A DNA stretch of 64,000 bases from Actinorhabdospora filicis (GCF_030269765.1 NZ_BSTX01000002.1:1211379-1275378), one strand, 5' to 3'. Counted from the stretch's first letter, positions 17,539 to 26,410 are shown. The notes: generated by a model from the sequence alone, not told the origin. Numbers and translations are program-made.

Positions 17539-18447
17539 ATGACCAGCAACGCCACCGCCCCCGACGGAGCCGCCGTCCGCCTGACGGGACTCCGCAAGTC
17601 CTTCGGCGACGTGCACGCCGTCGCCGGCGTCGATCTGCACATCACCCCCGGCGAGGTGGTGGCCCTCCTGGGCCCCAACGGCGCCGGCAAGTCCACCACC
17701 GTCGACATGCTGCTGGGCCTGACCCGGCCCGACGCCGGCGACGTCAAGGTCTTCGGGCGCACGCCCCGGCAGGCGATCGCCGACGGCCACGTCGGCGCGA
17801 TGCTCCAGGACGCCGCGCTGCTGGAGGACACCACCGTCGGCGAGTCGGTCGCGCTGATCGCCGCGCTGCACCGCAAGCCCATGCCGGTCGCCGACGCGCT
17901 GACCGCGGCGGGCATCGCCGATCTGGCCGACCGGCGCTGCTCGCGCCTGTCGGGCGGGCAGAAGCAGCGGGCGCGGTTCGCGATGGCGCTGGTGTGCGAT
18001 CCGGACCTGCTGGTGCTGGACGAGCCCACGGTCGCCATGGACGTGGAGACCCGCCGCGAGTTCTGGCGCGGGATGCAGCGCACCGGGCGCACCGTCCTGT
18101 TCGCCACGCACTACCTCGACGAGGCCGAGCAGTTCGCCGACCGGGTGGTCCTGATGCGTGAGGGCCGGGTGATCGCCGACGGTTCGGTCGCCGACATCCG
18201 CTCCCACGTCACCGGCCGCCGCCTGACGGCGGTGGTGGACGGCGCCGACGCCGCGGTCCTGAGCGCGCTGCCGGGCGTCACGGAGGTCGCGGTGCGCGGT
18301 TCGCACGTGACCCTGGCCTGCGCCGACAGCGACGCGGCCCTGCGCGCGCTGCTGGCCGCCGAGCCCTCGGCCCGCGACATCGAGATCAACGCCATGAGCC
18401 TTGAGGACGCCTTCCTGGCCCTCACCACCGAAGGAGCCGCGCGATGA
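17539..18447 (+). CDS. ABC transporter ATP-binding protein
   Basis: This 302-residue ATPase has Walker A GPNGAGKST near residue 47, signature LSGGQKQRARF, Walker B LLVLDEPTVAMD and the switch histidine in FATHYLDEAE. About 85 C-terminal residues after the ATPase core are typical of drug and lantibiotic exporter ATPases (DrrA or LnrL type). GGAG precedes the ATG. It overlaps the permease start by four bases (ATGA), and a DesK/DesR-like pair follows. The layout matches linearmycin-type detoxification modules. Substrate unknown. Confidence 0.93.
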   Translation: MTSNATAPDGAAVRLTGLRKSFGDVHAVAGVDLHITPGEVVALLGPNGAGKSTTVDMLLGLTRPDAGDVKVFGRTPRQAIADGHVGAMLQDAALLEDTTVGESVALIAALHRKPMPVADALTAAGIADLADRRCSRLSGGQKQRARFAMALVCDPDLLVLDEPTVAMDVETRREFWRGMQRTGRTVLFATHYLDEAEQFADRVVLMREGRVIADGSVADIRSHVTGRRLTAVVDGADAAVLSALPGVTEVAVRGSHVTLACADSDAALRALLAAEPSARDIEINAMSLEDAFLALTTEGAAR

Positions 18448-19184
18448 ATCCGCGCTATCTGGCCCTGGAATGCCGCCGCATCATCCGCTCGGGCCGCTTC
18501 ATGATCTTCAGCCTGGTGATGCCGGCGGTGCTGTTCGTGCTGCTGTCGGGCCTCTACGGCGGCAAGGACGCCCGTTACGAGGACGGCGCGTCGGTGACGG
18601 CGGCGCTGATGGTGAGCATGTCGGCCTTCGGGGCGATGTCGGCGGCGCTGTCGACCGGCGCGCGGGTGGCCGTCGAGCGCGGCGGCGGCTGGCAGCGGCA
18701 GCTGCGGCTGACGCCGATGAGCGCCTCGACGTACCTGTACACCAAGGTGATCGTCGCCATGCTGGTGTCGATCCCGTCGATCCTGCTGGTGAGCCTGGTC
18801 GGGGCGGTCTTCCAGGGCGTGAGCCTGAGCGCCGGGGGCTGGGTGGTGGCCACCGCCGGGCTTTGGCTGGGCGCGCTGCCCTTCGCCGCGCTGGGCCTGC
18901 TCATCGGCCTGACGATCCCCGCCGACAGCCTCCCGGCGATCATGGGCGTCTCCTCGATGCTCCTGGCGCTCCTGGGCGGCATGTGGATCCCGGCGCAGGT
19001 GGCCCCCGGCTGGCTCTCGGCGATCATGAAGGCCACCCCCAGCTACTGGTTCACGCAACTGGGCCAGTCGGCGCTCTACGACAACAAGCACCTGGTCACC
19101 GCGATCATGGTGCTGGCCGCCTGGACCGTGGTCGCCGGGCTCATCAGCGCCCGTCGCTTCGCCGGCTCGGCCGCCAGGGCATAG
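18444..19184 (+). CDS. ABC-2 type transporter permease
   Basis: This 246-residue membrane protein has six hydrophobic segments. The first follows a short cytosolic start (RIIRSGRFMIFSLVMPAVLF) and the last lies near the C-terminus. The GGGWQRQLRLTPMS loop after the second helix, with its positively charged stretch, is characteristic of ABC2_membrane exporters. It overlaps the ATPase gene by four bases and ends nine bases before the histidine kinase, so all four genes form one operon. Confidence 0.9.
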   Translation: MNPRYLALECRRIIRSGRFMIFSLVMPAVLFVLLSGLYGGKDARYEDGASVTAALMVSMSAFGAMSAALSTGARVAVERGGGWQRQLRLTPMSASTYLYTKVIVAMLVSIPSILLVSLVGAVFQGVSLSAGGWVVATAGLWLGALPFAALGLLIGLTIPADSLPAIMGVSSMLLALLGGMWIPAQVAPGWLSAIMKATPSYWFTQLGQSALYDNKHLVTAIMVLAAWTVVAGLISARRFAGSAARA

Positions 19185-19193
19185 GTTGACCTC

Positions 19194-20312
19194 ATGACCG
19201 AGACGACGCCCACCGGGACCGACGGGTCCTGGTGGGCTCGCCGCGGCCGCCGGTTCCGCCTGGCCGGGATGCTCATCGCGCTGTTCTTCACCATCTACCT
19301 GATCGACCTGGCGCAGACGGCGGTGCGGAACAACCCGCTGGGCGTGCCCGCGTGGCTCATCGTCGGCCTGTACCTGGTCTACGCCGTCAGTTTCGTCTCG
19401 CTGCCCGCGATGGCCGCCTACAGCCGCGCCCCCGCCTACCGGATCACGATGTTCACCGGCGTGTTCGTGCTGGCCACCGTCCTGCTGGTGCTGGGCGGCA
19501 TGGACACCGTCTACCTGTTCATCTACCCGATCAACTCGCTGGCCTTCGCCGCGCCACTGCGCATCGCCCTGATCGTCGACGTCATCGTCGTCGCGCTCCT
19601 CATGGCCGCCGCGTTCGTCCTGGAGACCTCCGGGGACGCCTTCGCGCAGCTGCTCATCTTCGGGTCGATGGCCACCATCACGATCCTCATGGGCCGCCTC
19701 GTGCAGGCCAACCGCGAGCTGCGCGCCGCCCAGGAGGGCATCGCCGAGCTGTCGGCCCGCGACGAACGCGCGCGCATCGCCCGCGACCTCCACGACATCC
19801 TCGGGCACACCCTCACCACCATCACCCTCAAGTCGAGCCTGGCCCGCCGCCTCCTCGAAGCCGACCGGCCCGCCGAGGCCGGGGTGGAGATCACCGACGT
19901 CGAGCACCTCGCCCGCGACACCCTCGGCGAGGTCCGCGCCACCGTCTCCGGCTACCGCGAGGCCAGCCTCGCCGCCGAGCTCGCCTCGGCCCGCGCGGCC
20001 CTGCGCGCCGCCGGGATCACCCCCGAGCTGCCGCTGGCCGTCGACGGCGTCCCCGAGCCCCAGCGCACCGTCTTCGCCTACGCGGTGCGCGAGGGCGTCA
20101 CCAACGTCATCCGCCACTCCCACGCCGGCCGCTGCGCCGTCACCGTCTCCCACGGCCGCCTCGACGTCCGCGACAACGGACGCGGCCGCCCGGCGCCGCA
20201 GGGCAACGGCCTCACCGGCCTCCGCGAGCGCGTGGAGGCCATCGGGGGCGTCCTGGAGGCCGGACCGGCGCCCGGCGGCGGATACACGCTCACGGTCAGG
20301 ACCACCGGATGA
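19194..20312 (+). CDS. DesK-like sensor histidine kinase
   Basis: This kinase has 372 residues. Five or six membrane helices fill residues 22-170, followed by a coiled segment and a HisKA_3 dimerisation domain with the phospho-acceptor His200 in RDLHDILGHTL. A compact HATPase_c domain follows (REGVTNVIRHSHA, DNGRG and a final GGGYTL). With no large extracellular loop, it probably senses membrane or lipophilic signals, as DesK and LnrJ do. Its stop overlaps the response-regulator start (ATGA). Confidence 0.92.
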   Translation: MTETTPTGTDGSWWARRGRRFRLAGMLIALFFTIYLIDLAQTAVRNNPLGVPAWLIVGLYLVYAVSFVSLPAMAAYSRAPAYRITMFTGVFVLATVLLVLGGMDTVYLFIYPINSLAFAAPLRIALIVDVIVVALLMAAAFVLETSGDAFAQLLIFGSMATITILMGRLVQANRELRAAQEGIAELSARDERARIARDLHDILGHTLTTITLKSSLARRLLEADRPAEAGVEITDVEHLARDTLGEVRATVSGYREASLAAELASARAALRAAGITPELPLAVDGVPEPQRTVFAYAVREGVTNVIRHSHAGRCAVTVSHGRLDVRDNGRGRPAPQGNGLTGLRERVEAIGGVLEAGPAPGGGYTLTVRTTG

Positions 20313-20914
20313 TCACCGTCCTCGTCGCCGACGACCAGGCGCTCGTGCGCGGCGCGCTGTCGACCATGCTCGGCCTGGAATCCGACATCGAGGTCGTCGC
20401 CCAGGTCGGCGACGGCGAGGCGGCCGTGGAGGCCGCCGTGCGCCTCTCCCCCGACGTCGCGCTGCTGGACGTCCAGATGCCCCGCCTCGACGGGCTGGGC
20501 GCCGCCGCGCGCATCCACGCCGAGCGGCCCTCCTGCCGCGTCATCATCTGCACCACCTTCGGGCGCCCCGGGTACCTGGCGCGCGCGATGGCCTCCGGCG
20601 CACACGGGTTCATCGTCAAGGACTCCCCGCCCGAGCAGCTCGCCGACGCCGTCCGCCGCGTCGCCTCGGGCCTGCGGGTGGTCGACCCCGTCCTGGCCGC
20701 CGAGTCGCTGTCCTTCGGCGCCAGCCCCCTCACCGACCGCGAGCGCGAGGTCCTCAAGGCCGCCGCGGAGGGCGGCACGATCCGCGACGTGGCGAAGTCG
20801 CTGCGCCTGACCGACGGGACGGTCCGCAACCACCTGTCCTCGGCGATCGGGAAGACCGGCGCGCGCACCCGCGCCGAGGCCGCCCGGCTCGCCGAGGAGC
20901 GCGGCTGGCTCTAG
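20309..20914 (+). CDS. NarL/DesR family response regulator
   Basis: This 201-residue regulator has a receiver domain with the acidic pair in ADDQ, phospho-acceptor Asp54 in ALLDVQMP and Lys in FIVKDSPP. The LuxR-type helix-turn-helix contains LTDREREVLKAAAEGGTIRD. It is the partner of the preceding kinase. It likely controls its own operon through the GTCATG-N7-CATGAC repeat upstream of the ATPase gene. Its TAG stop overlaps the converging TAG of the next gene within one CTAG. Confidence 0.93.
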   Translation: MITVLVADDQALVRGALSTMLGLESDIEVVAQVGDGEAAVEAAVRLSPDVALLDVQMPRLDGLGAAARIHAERPSCRVIICTTFGRPGYLARAMASGAHGFIVKDSPPEQLADAVRRVASGLRVVDPVLAAESLSFGASPLTDREREVLKAAAEGGTIRDVAKSLRLTDGTVRNHLSSAIGKTGARTRAEAARLAEERGWL

Positions 20915-21699
20915 CGGCCCACCGCCGCCCGCACGTCACCGGCGAGCGCCTCGGCGGCGGCCACCGCGCCCGCGATGTCGCCGAGCCCGGCCAGGACGGC
21001 CCCGGCGCGCTCGCCGAAGCCGGGGACGAGGCCGAGCGCGTCGGCGGAGGCGACCATGCCCTTCTCGTTGACCAGCCACTTCCCGGCGTGGCCGTGGAGG
21101 GCGTGGCAGAGGACCCCGATGGCGCGGAACAGGCATCCGGCGGCGTAGACGGGGTCGTCGCCCTTGACGCCGTAGGCGGCGTTGGCGGTCATGAACCCGG
21201 CCTCCCAGAGGCCGTCCAGCAGCGCCTCCCGCAGGGGCGCGGGGTAGCCGGCGGTGGCGGTCTTGAGGGCGGTGAGCTCGCCGGTGGGGTCGGACAGGAC
21301 GCGGCAGAAGGCGACCTCTCCGGCGTAGGCGTGGGAGTAGAAGCCGAGGGGGTGCCCGGCCTGGGCGCCCACCTCGTAGCGGCCGGCGCGGCAGTCGTCC
21401 CAGACGGTGTGGACGCGGTCGAGGTCGCGGTAGATCCAGTCCACCCGCCACTCCCCCTCGGTGAGCCAGCCGCCGCCGTTGACCCACGGTCCCCAGCCGC
21501 CGGGTTCGGTGATGTCGGCCCGCCCGGCGAGCTCGCGGAGGGCGGTGACGTCGAGGTCGCCGCGGTAGTAGAGCCCGAGGTCGATGTCGGAGTCGGGGCG
21601 GTGCGTGCCGCGCGCGCGGCTGCCGCCGAGGGCGACGGCGACCACGCCGGGCACCTGGGTCAGGCGGGCGGCGACGGCGGTGAGCTGATCAAGATCCAC
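20911..21699 (-). CDS. minimal nucleotidyltransferase-fold protein
   Basis: This 262-residue protein has the polymerase-beta nucleotidyltransferase signature GSRARG followed by DSDIDLGLYY near residue 40, with both metal-binding aspartates. The C-terminal half is helical, as in aminoglycoside adenylyltransferase-like and HEPN-associated enzymes. There is no resistance-specific signature. The start lies nine bases after the stop of the glycosyltransferase-like gene upstream on the same strand, so it may be the last gene of the nonulosonate operon. Whether it modifies a sugar, a small molecule or a protein cannot be told. Confidence 0.75.
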   Translation of the reverse strand: MDLDQLTAVAARLTQVPGVVAVALGGSRARGTHRPDSDIDLGLYYRGDLDVTALRELAGRADITEPGGWGPWVNGGGWLTEGEWRVDWIYRDLDRVHTVWDDCRAGRYEVGAQAGHPLGFYSHAYAGEVAFCRVLSDPTGELTALKTATAGYPAPLREALLDGLWEAGFMTANAAYGVKGDDPVYAAGCLFRAIGVLCHALHGHAGKWLVNEKGMVASADALGLVPGFGERAGAVLAGLGDIAGAVAAAEALAGDVRAAVGR

Positions 21700-21708
21700 A
21701 CCGCTGAT

Positions 21709-22719
21709 TCAACTAGACCGTAACGGCGGGACGGTGGCCAGCCCGTGCCGTTCGCGGGCGCTGCCGGTGACCTCGGCCAGGAACCGGGAGGCGTGCCCGG
21801 ACGCCCCGGCGGCCAGCCAGGACGGCTCGACCTCCTGGATGACCACGCGGACACCGCTTCCGGCCAGCAGCAGCGGCAGGGTGTGGACCATCGTCGAGGG
21901 GAAGCTGATGATCGTCGCGGCGACCGGGCCGGTGCGGGCGTGCAGTTCGAGGGGCAGCTCGGGCCGGACGACGGTGACGCCCGTCCGCTCGGCGAGCGCG
22001 GCGAGCTTGGCGGGGCTCTCGCGGCGGTGGGCGAGGTAGCGGTCGACGCGGTGGGTTCCGGCCAGACGCGCGACGGCGGTGAGGTAGGCGTCCTGGTCGA
22101 CGACGCCGGTCTCGACGAGGGACGTGCCGAGCAGGTCGACGGTGTCGGTGACCTCGGGCGGCCCGAATCCGGCGCGGGCCCAGGCGTAGGTGTTGGCGGT
22201 GAGGGTGACGTTGGGGGGCGCGGGCACCGGGAGCGAGGTGAACAGCTCGACGGGACGCCCGGTGAGCCAGCGGGTGGCGCGGGCGGCTCGCGCGGGGGCG
22301 CGGGCGGTGCTGTGCCAGCGGGTGAGGGGCCGTCCCTCGCGCAGGCGCGCGGCGAACTCCATGGTGGCGGTGCCGTCGTCGATGATGACGACGCGTTCGG
22401 GGCGGGCCAGTGGGAGGAGGGCCTGGGTGAGCTGGGAGAAGGGGTCGCCGATGACGAGGGTCCGGGCGCGGGCGACGCGCCCGGCCAGGACCGCCGCGCA
22501 CCGGGCCAGTTCGCGCGCGCCGTCTCGGGGGGAGAACGTCGACACGACCGGCCCGGTGCGCTCGGCGAGTCCGGACATGGTCCGCAGTTGCTCGCGCGCG
22601 GCTTCGGCGCGGGGCAGGATCACCGCCGCGGCGATCTCGCGTCCGTCCTCATCGTGTGCCCATTCGAGCAGGTTGAGGATCTGCGCGGGACTCTCCAGCA
22701 GCGCGAGCGTGCGGGTCAT
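21709..22719 (-). CDS. putative polysialyltransferase-like glycosyltransferase
   Basis: This is a 336-residue protein. It has an N-terminal Rossmann-like start (RTLALLESPAQILNLLEW), an internal IIDDGTATMEF motif and a C-terminal IISFPSTMVHTLPLL strand. These features fit bacterial alpha-2,8-polysialyltransferase or sialyltransferase families (GT52-like), where the FPS(T/S) element contacts CMP. The assignment rests on weak pattern similarity plus context: its start overlaps the neuB stop (ATGA) and it follows neuA and neuB. A role in adding the CMP-activated nonulosonate to a surface polymer is likely but unproven. Confidence 0.6.
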   Translation of the reverse strand: MTRTLALLESPAQILNLLEWAHDEDGREIAAAVILPRAEAAREQLRTMSGLAERTGPVVSTFSPRDGARELARCAAVLAGRVARARTLVIGDPFSQLTQALLPLARPERVVIIDDGTATMEFAARLREGRPLTRWHSTARAPARAARATRWLTGRPVELFTSLPVPAPPNVTLTANTYAWARAGFGPPEVTDTVDLLGTSLVETGVVDQDAYLTAVARLAGTHRVDRYLAHRRESPAKLAALAERTGVTVVRPELPLELHARTGPVAATIISFPSTMVHTLPLLLAGSGVRVVIQEVEPSWLAAGASGHASRFLAEVTGSARERHGLATVPPLRSS

Positions 22720-23627
22720 GCGGGCTGGTGCTCCTCGGTGAGCCGGCCGGGGACGCGGCGGAGCTTCTTCATGGCGGCCTTCTCGCCCTCGTAGACCTGC
22801 TTGACGCCGTCGCCGAGGGCGGCCTCGACGGTGCGGATGTCGCGCACGAGGCGCTGCAGGCCCTGCGGCTCGACGGAGGCGGCCTGGTCGGAGCCCCACA
22901 TCGCGCGGTCGAGGGTGATGTGGCGCTCGATGAACACCGCGCCGAGCGCGACGGCCGCGACGGTGGTCTGGAGGCCGGTCTCGTGGCCGGAGTAGCCGAT
23001 CGGGACGTTCGGGTACTCGCGCTCCAGGGTGCCCAGCATGCGCAGGTTCAGCTCGCCGGTGGGCGCCGGGTAGGTGCTGGTGGTGTGGCAGAGCAGGACG
23101 CGGTCGCTGCCCAGGACCTCCACGGCGTGCCGGATCTGGCGGGGCGTGGACATGCCGGTGGAGGCGATGATGGTGCGGCCGGTCTCGCGCAGGCGGACCA
23201 GCAGCTCGTCATCGGTGAGGCAGGCCGAGGCGACCTTGTGCGCGGGCAGGTCGAACTGCTCCAGGAAGTCGACGCTGGGGACGTCCCACGGCGAGGCGAA
23301 CCAGTCGATGCCGCGCTTGCGGCAGTGCTGGTCGATGGCGCGGTAGTCGTCGACGTCGAACTCGACCTTGTGCCGGTAGTCGAGGTAGGTCATGCGGCCC
23401 CACGGGGTGTCGCGTTCGATGTCCCACTGATCGCGGGGAACGCAGATCTCGGGGGTGCGCTTCTGGAACTTGACGGCGTCGCACCCGGCGGCCGCGGCCG
23501 CGTCGATGAGGGCGAACGCGTTCTCCAGATCGCCGTTGTGGTTGATGCCGATCTCGCCGGTGACGTAGACGGGACGGCCGGGGCCGACCTCGCGCTCACC
23601 GAGCTGACGCATTCGGGGGGTGTTCAT
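22716..23627 (-). CDS. neuB: N-acetylneuraminate synthase-like nonulosonate synthase (NeuB)
   Basis: NeuB condenses phosphoenolpyruvate with a six-carbon sugar to make a nine-carbon 2-keto acid. The barrel motifs are complete: GEIGINHNGD, DAVKFQKR, IASTGMS, CHTTSTYPAP, IGYSGHETG and FIERHITLD. The protein stops at 303 residues. The usual C-terminal SAF (antifreeze-like) domain of about 60 residues, which contacts the partner active site in typical NeuB dimers, is missing. A GAAGG precedes ATG 23627. The gene overlaps both neighbours by ATGA. The product could be Kdn, a sialic acid or a phosphate ester; sequence alone does not say. Confidence 0.88.
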   Translation of the reverse strand: MNTPRMRQLGEREVGPGRPVYVTGEIGINHNGDLENAFALIDAAAAAGCDAVKFQKRTPEICVPRDQWDIERDTPWGRMTYLDYRHKVEFDVDDYRAIDQHCRKRGIDWFASPWDVPSVDFLEQFDLPAHKVASACLTDDELLVRLRETGRTIIASTGMSTPRQIRHAVEVLGSDRVLLCHTTSTYPAPTGELNLRMLGTLEREYPNVPIGYSGHETGLQTTVAAVALGAVFIERHITLDRAMWGSDQAASVEPQGLQRLVRDIRTVEAALGDGVKQVYEGEKAAMKKLRRVPGRLTEEHQPA

Positions 23628-24796
23628 GTCGCCTTCGCGTTCCCTTCGAGTTGCGAACCGAGCAGCCACGCCGCGATCTCGCGGACGGCGCCGTATCCAC
23701 CGCGCGCGACGGTGACCGCGCGCGCGGACGCCCTGACGACCTCGTGGGCGTCGGCGACCGCAACGGGCCAGCCGACCAGATCGAAACAGGGCAGATCATT
23801 GACGTCGTTGCCGACGTAGAGGACCCGTTCGGGGGCGACGCCTTCGTCGTCGCACCACCGCTTCAGGGCGATGTCCTTGCGGTCCACGCCGTGCACGACC
23901 GGCACCCGCAGCTTGCGGGCGCGGGCGGCGACGACGGGATTGGTCTCGCTGGACAGGATGAAGACGGGAAGACCGGCCGCGCGCAGCCGCGCCACGCCCA
24001 TGCCGTCGCCGCGGTGCACGGCGACGAGCTCGCGGCCGTCGGCGTCGATGAGGACCCGGTCGTCGGTCTGGGTGCCGTCGAAGTCGAGCACCACGGCGTC
24101 CACATCGGACAGCGCCGGGACCCGCCCGGTGTCCAGCAGCGGCGCCAGGGCGCGCGCCCGCGCCAGGTCGGCGGGGTCGTCGACCTCCAGGGTCCGGGCG
24201 GGATCGGCGCGGACCATGGCCACCCGCCCGAAGAAGCGGTGGCCGTGCTCGCGCAGGCCCGCCGCGCGCATCGCGTAGGCCGCGCCGGTCTCCAGGAGCT
24301 CCTCGGGACGCGCCTGCCGCATCGCCCGGTGCGAGGCGTCGTGGTTGACGCCCTCGGCGCCCGCCAGACCCTCGCGCCACAGGAACCCGTGGAAGGGCGC
24401 GGCGGTGAAGGCGCTGTCGGCGCCCTCCTGCACGGCCGCGACCACACCGTCCACATCGGAGGACGACAGGAACGGGCTGGTGCACTGCACCAGGACCACC
24501 ACGGCGACCTCGGCGCCGCCGGGCAGCGCGTCCAGGGCGTGCAGGACGGCCGCCTCGCTGGAGGAGGTGTCCCCCGCGATGGCCGCCGGGCGCTCCACCA
24601 CCTCCGCGCCCGCGGCGCGGGCCGCGGCGGCGATGCCGGCGTCGTCGGTCGACACCGCCACGCGTGTCACTCGCGACGCCGCCAGGCTCGCCGCGACCGC
24701 GCGCGCCACCAGCGGCACACCGGCCACCGGGGCGAGATTCTTACCGGGAACCCCCTTGGAGCCACCACGGGCGGGGATCACCACCAGAACGCTCAA
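23624..24796 (-). CDS. neuA: acylneuraminate cytidylyltransferase fused to a HAD phosphatase
   Basis: Residues 1-225 form a CMP-sialate synthetase domain with the nucleotide loop IPARGGSKGVPGKN and QCTSPF. Residues 232-390 form a KdsC/YrbI-like HAD phosphatase. It has DFDGT (Asp238, Asp240), Ser282, a lysine in VDRKDIALK and GNDVNDL (Asp331, Asp334), so both catalytic sets look intact. The layout recalls vertebrate CMAS. A bifunctional enzyme would dephosphorylate a nonulosonate 9-phosphate and activate it with CTP. The start is TTG at 24796 with GAGAG upstream; no ATG or GTG fits the conserved N-terminus. It overlaps neuB by ATGA. Confidence 0.88.
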   Translation of the reverse strand: MSVLVVIPARGGSKGVPGKNLAPVAGVPLVARAVAASLAASRVTRVAVSTDDAGIAAAARAAGAEVVERPAAIAGDTSSSEAAVLHALDALPGGAEVAVVVLVQCTSPFLSSSDVDGVVAAVQEGADSAFTAAPFHGFLWREGLAGAEGVNHDASHRAMRQARPEELLETGAAYAMRAAGLREHGHRFFGRVAMVRADPARTLEVDDPADLARARALAPLLDTGRVPALSDVDAVVLDFDGTQTDDRVLIDADGRELVAVHRGDGMGVARLRAAGLPVFILSSETNPVVAARARKLRVPVVHGVDRKDIALKRWCDDEGVAPERVLYVGNDVNDLPCFDLVGWPVAVADAHEVVRASARAVTVARGGYGAVREIAAWLLGSQLEGNAKAT

Positions 24797-24829
24797 CTGA
24801 TCACTCTCTTGTGGATCGCCGATATCGGA

Positions 24830-26185
24830 CTACAGCTGGCCCCAGCGGCGGATCACCGGCGCCAGCCGGTTGGCCGCCACCCGGTACGCCGAGCGCATCG
24901 ACCGGCGCGCGAAGCGCCTGACGGCCGAGCGGCCCGACCCCTCCGGGGACCGCGGGCGCGGGCCGCCGTCCTCCTCCAGGCCCTGCCTGCGCAGCAGCCC
25001 GGAGAGGTACCCGCCCGCGCGGGACATGGAGTAATAGGGACGCAGCTCCGGCAGGCCGTTCGCGTCGCGCTCGGCGACCAGCTCGTCCAGCCGCTCGCGC
25101 AGCGCCACGAACGGGTCGGCGTCATTGGGCAGGACCCCGTTGGCGCGCAGCCACGCGGGATCGGCCACCGGCGCGGCGCCCGCGTCCAGCTCGTCCCACG
25201 ACGCCAGGCAGCCCGAGGACACGAAGTAGTGGTTGCCGAGGGCCTCGCGCACACCCAGGTCGGTGAGGATCGCCGTCGGGATGCCCCGCTGCATCGACTC
25301 CAGGGCCGCGGTGGAGCTGACCGTCACCGACAGGTCGGTGCCGTCCAGGACCTCGCCCATGTTGCCGTAGACCAGCCGCAGGTTCGCCGGGACGCCCTCC
25401 ACTTTGGACAGCAGGAGCTGGTACGGGAAGTCCTCCAGGTGCGTGGTGTGCTCGCCCGGCAGGCTGCGCAGCTTCACCAGCACGTCGCGCTCGGGATGCA
25501 GCCGCGCGTGCCGGGCGGCCCGCTCCAGGATGTGCAGCCGCTCCCCCTTCGACTGCGGCGACGACGGCTGCGCCGCGAAGCACACCGTGTACCGGCGCTC
25601 GCCGCGCGCCACCGCGTCCGCGTCGTAGGTCCGCCCGTGCAGGAACGGCAGGCCGGTCTCCACAATGGACGACGAGGGGACGCCCACGCCGTCGTAGACC
25701 GTGCGGAAGCGGTCGGCGTCGAAGGCGGAGTTGGCCAGCACGACGTCGGCCCCGGCCCGCAGCAGCAGGCCGTCGGTCATCTTCTCGTAGACCACGCCGA
25801 CGTAGCCGGTGACCAGGATCGGGCGGCGCTCGCGCCCGGCCCAGCGGCGGGCGAAACCGTGCATGGCGCTCTGCGCCACGCCACCGGTGGTGGCCAGGAT
25901 CAGCACGTCGGTCTCGGCGAGCTCCGCGTCGGCGAGGTAGTCGACCAGCGGGGCCTCGGTCATGCCGTCGGGCCGCACGCCCACTTCTTCGAGCTGCCGC
26001 GCCGTCGGGGTCGATCTGGCGTGCAGGAATCTCGCCGTGAGGCGGCAGCCCGGGTCCAGGCGGCGCGCGAGGAGGGCGCCCCATTTCCATCGGGTGTCGG
26101 AGTCGGCGAGAACATCCACGCACAACGGCCTGGCCGAAGCGGAGTGCGATGTCCCGGATCCCGCTGTCGTTCGTCCGGTCGGCAC
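24830..26185 (-). CDS. DUF6716-like putative glycosyltransferase
   Basis: This 451-residue protein begins the nonulosonate operon, with 33 bp to neuA. It shows a two-domain Rossmann look: a first half with VDVLADSDTRWKWGALLA and ILATTGGVAQSAMH, and a second half with VLVKLRSLPGEHTTH and SVTVSSTAALESMQRGIPTA. The latter resembles the acceptor and nucleotide regions of CMP-linked polymerising transferases. Similar proteins sit next to neuA and neuB in other actinomycetes, where they are annotated as putative glycosyltransferases. The GTG start has no clear ribosome binding site. Function is inferred from context. Confidence 0.65.
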   Translation of the reverse strand: MPTGRTTAGSGTSHSASARPLCVDVLADSDTRWKWGALLARRLDPGCRLTARFLHARSTPTARQLEEVGVRPDGMTEAPLVDYLADAELAETDVLILATTGGVAQSAMHGFARRWAGRERRPILVTGYVGVVYEKMTDGLLLRAGADVVLANSAFDADRFRTVYDGVGVPSSSIVETGLPFLHGRTYDADAVARGERRYTVCFAAQPSSPQSKGERLHILERAARHARLHPERDVLVKLRSLPGEHTTHLEDFPYQLLLSKVEGVPANLRLVYGNMGEVLDGTDLSVTVSSTAALESMQRGIPTAILTDLGVREALGNHYFVSSGCLASWDELDAGAAPVADPAWLRANGVLPNDADPFVALRERLDELVAERDANGLPELRPYYSMSRAGGYLSGLLRRQGLEEDGGPRPRSPEGSGRSAVRRFARRSMRSAYRVAANRLAPVIRRWGQL

Positions 26186-26225
26186 CGAACGGACACTAGG
26201 GCCGCTTCGGGTGGGTTCGCCGAAG

Positions 26226-26247
26226 ACGGCGGCAACGTCAGGTGAAC
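26226..26247 (-). promoter_or_regulatory. possible PHO box upstream of the nonulosonate operon
   Basis: On the minus strand, GTTCACCTGAC is followed without a gap by GTTGCCGCCGT. These are two 11-bp direct-repeat units in the form of actinomycete PhoP sites; the first unit is good and the second weak. It lies about 40 bp before the operon start. Confidence 0.35.
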
Positions 26248-26410
26248 AGCGTGCGTACGGTCATTCCCGCACGCGTGGGCGTAGCTGCGGCGTCGCGGCG
26301 CGGGGTGATCGCGAGGTGAGCGCTCCGTCCACTGTGCGGGACGCCCGGCACGCGTCGCTTGTGGACGGTGGCGGGCCCGGCGGCGGCGGGCGGCGACGGC
26401 GGGCGCGGAA

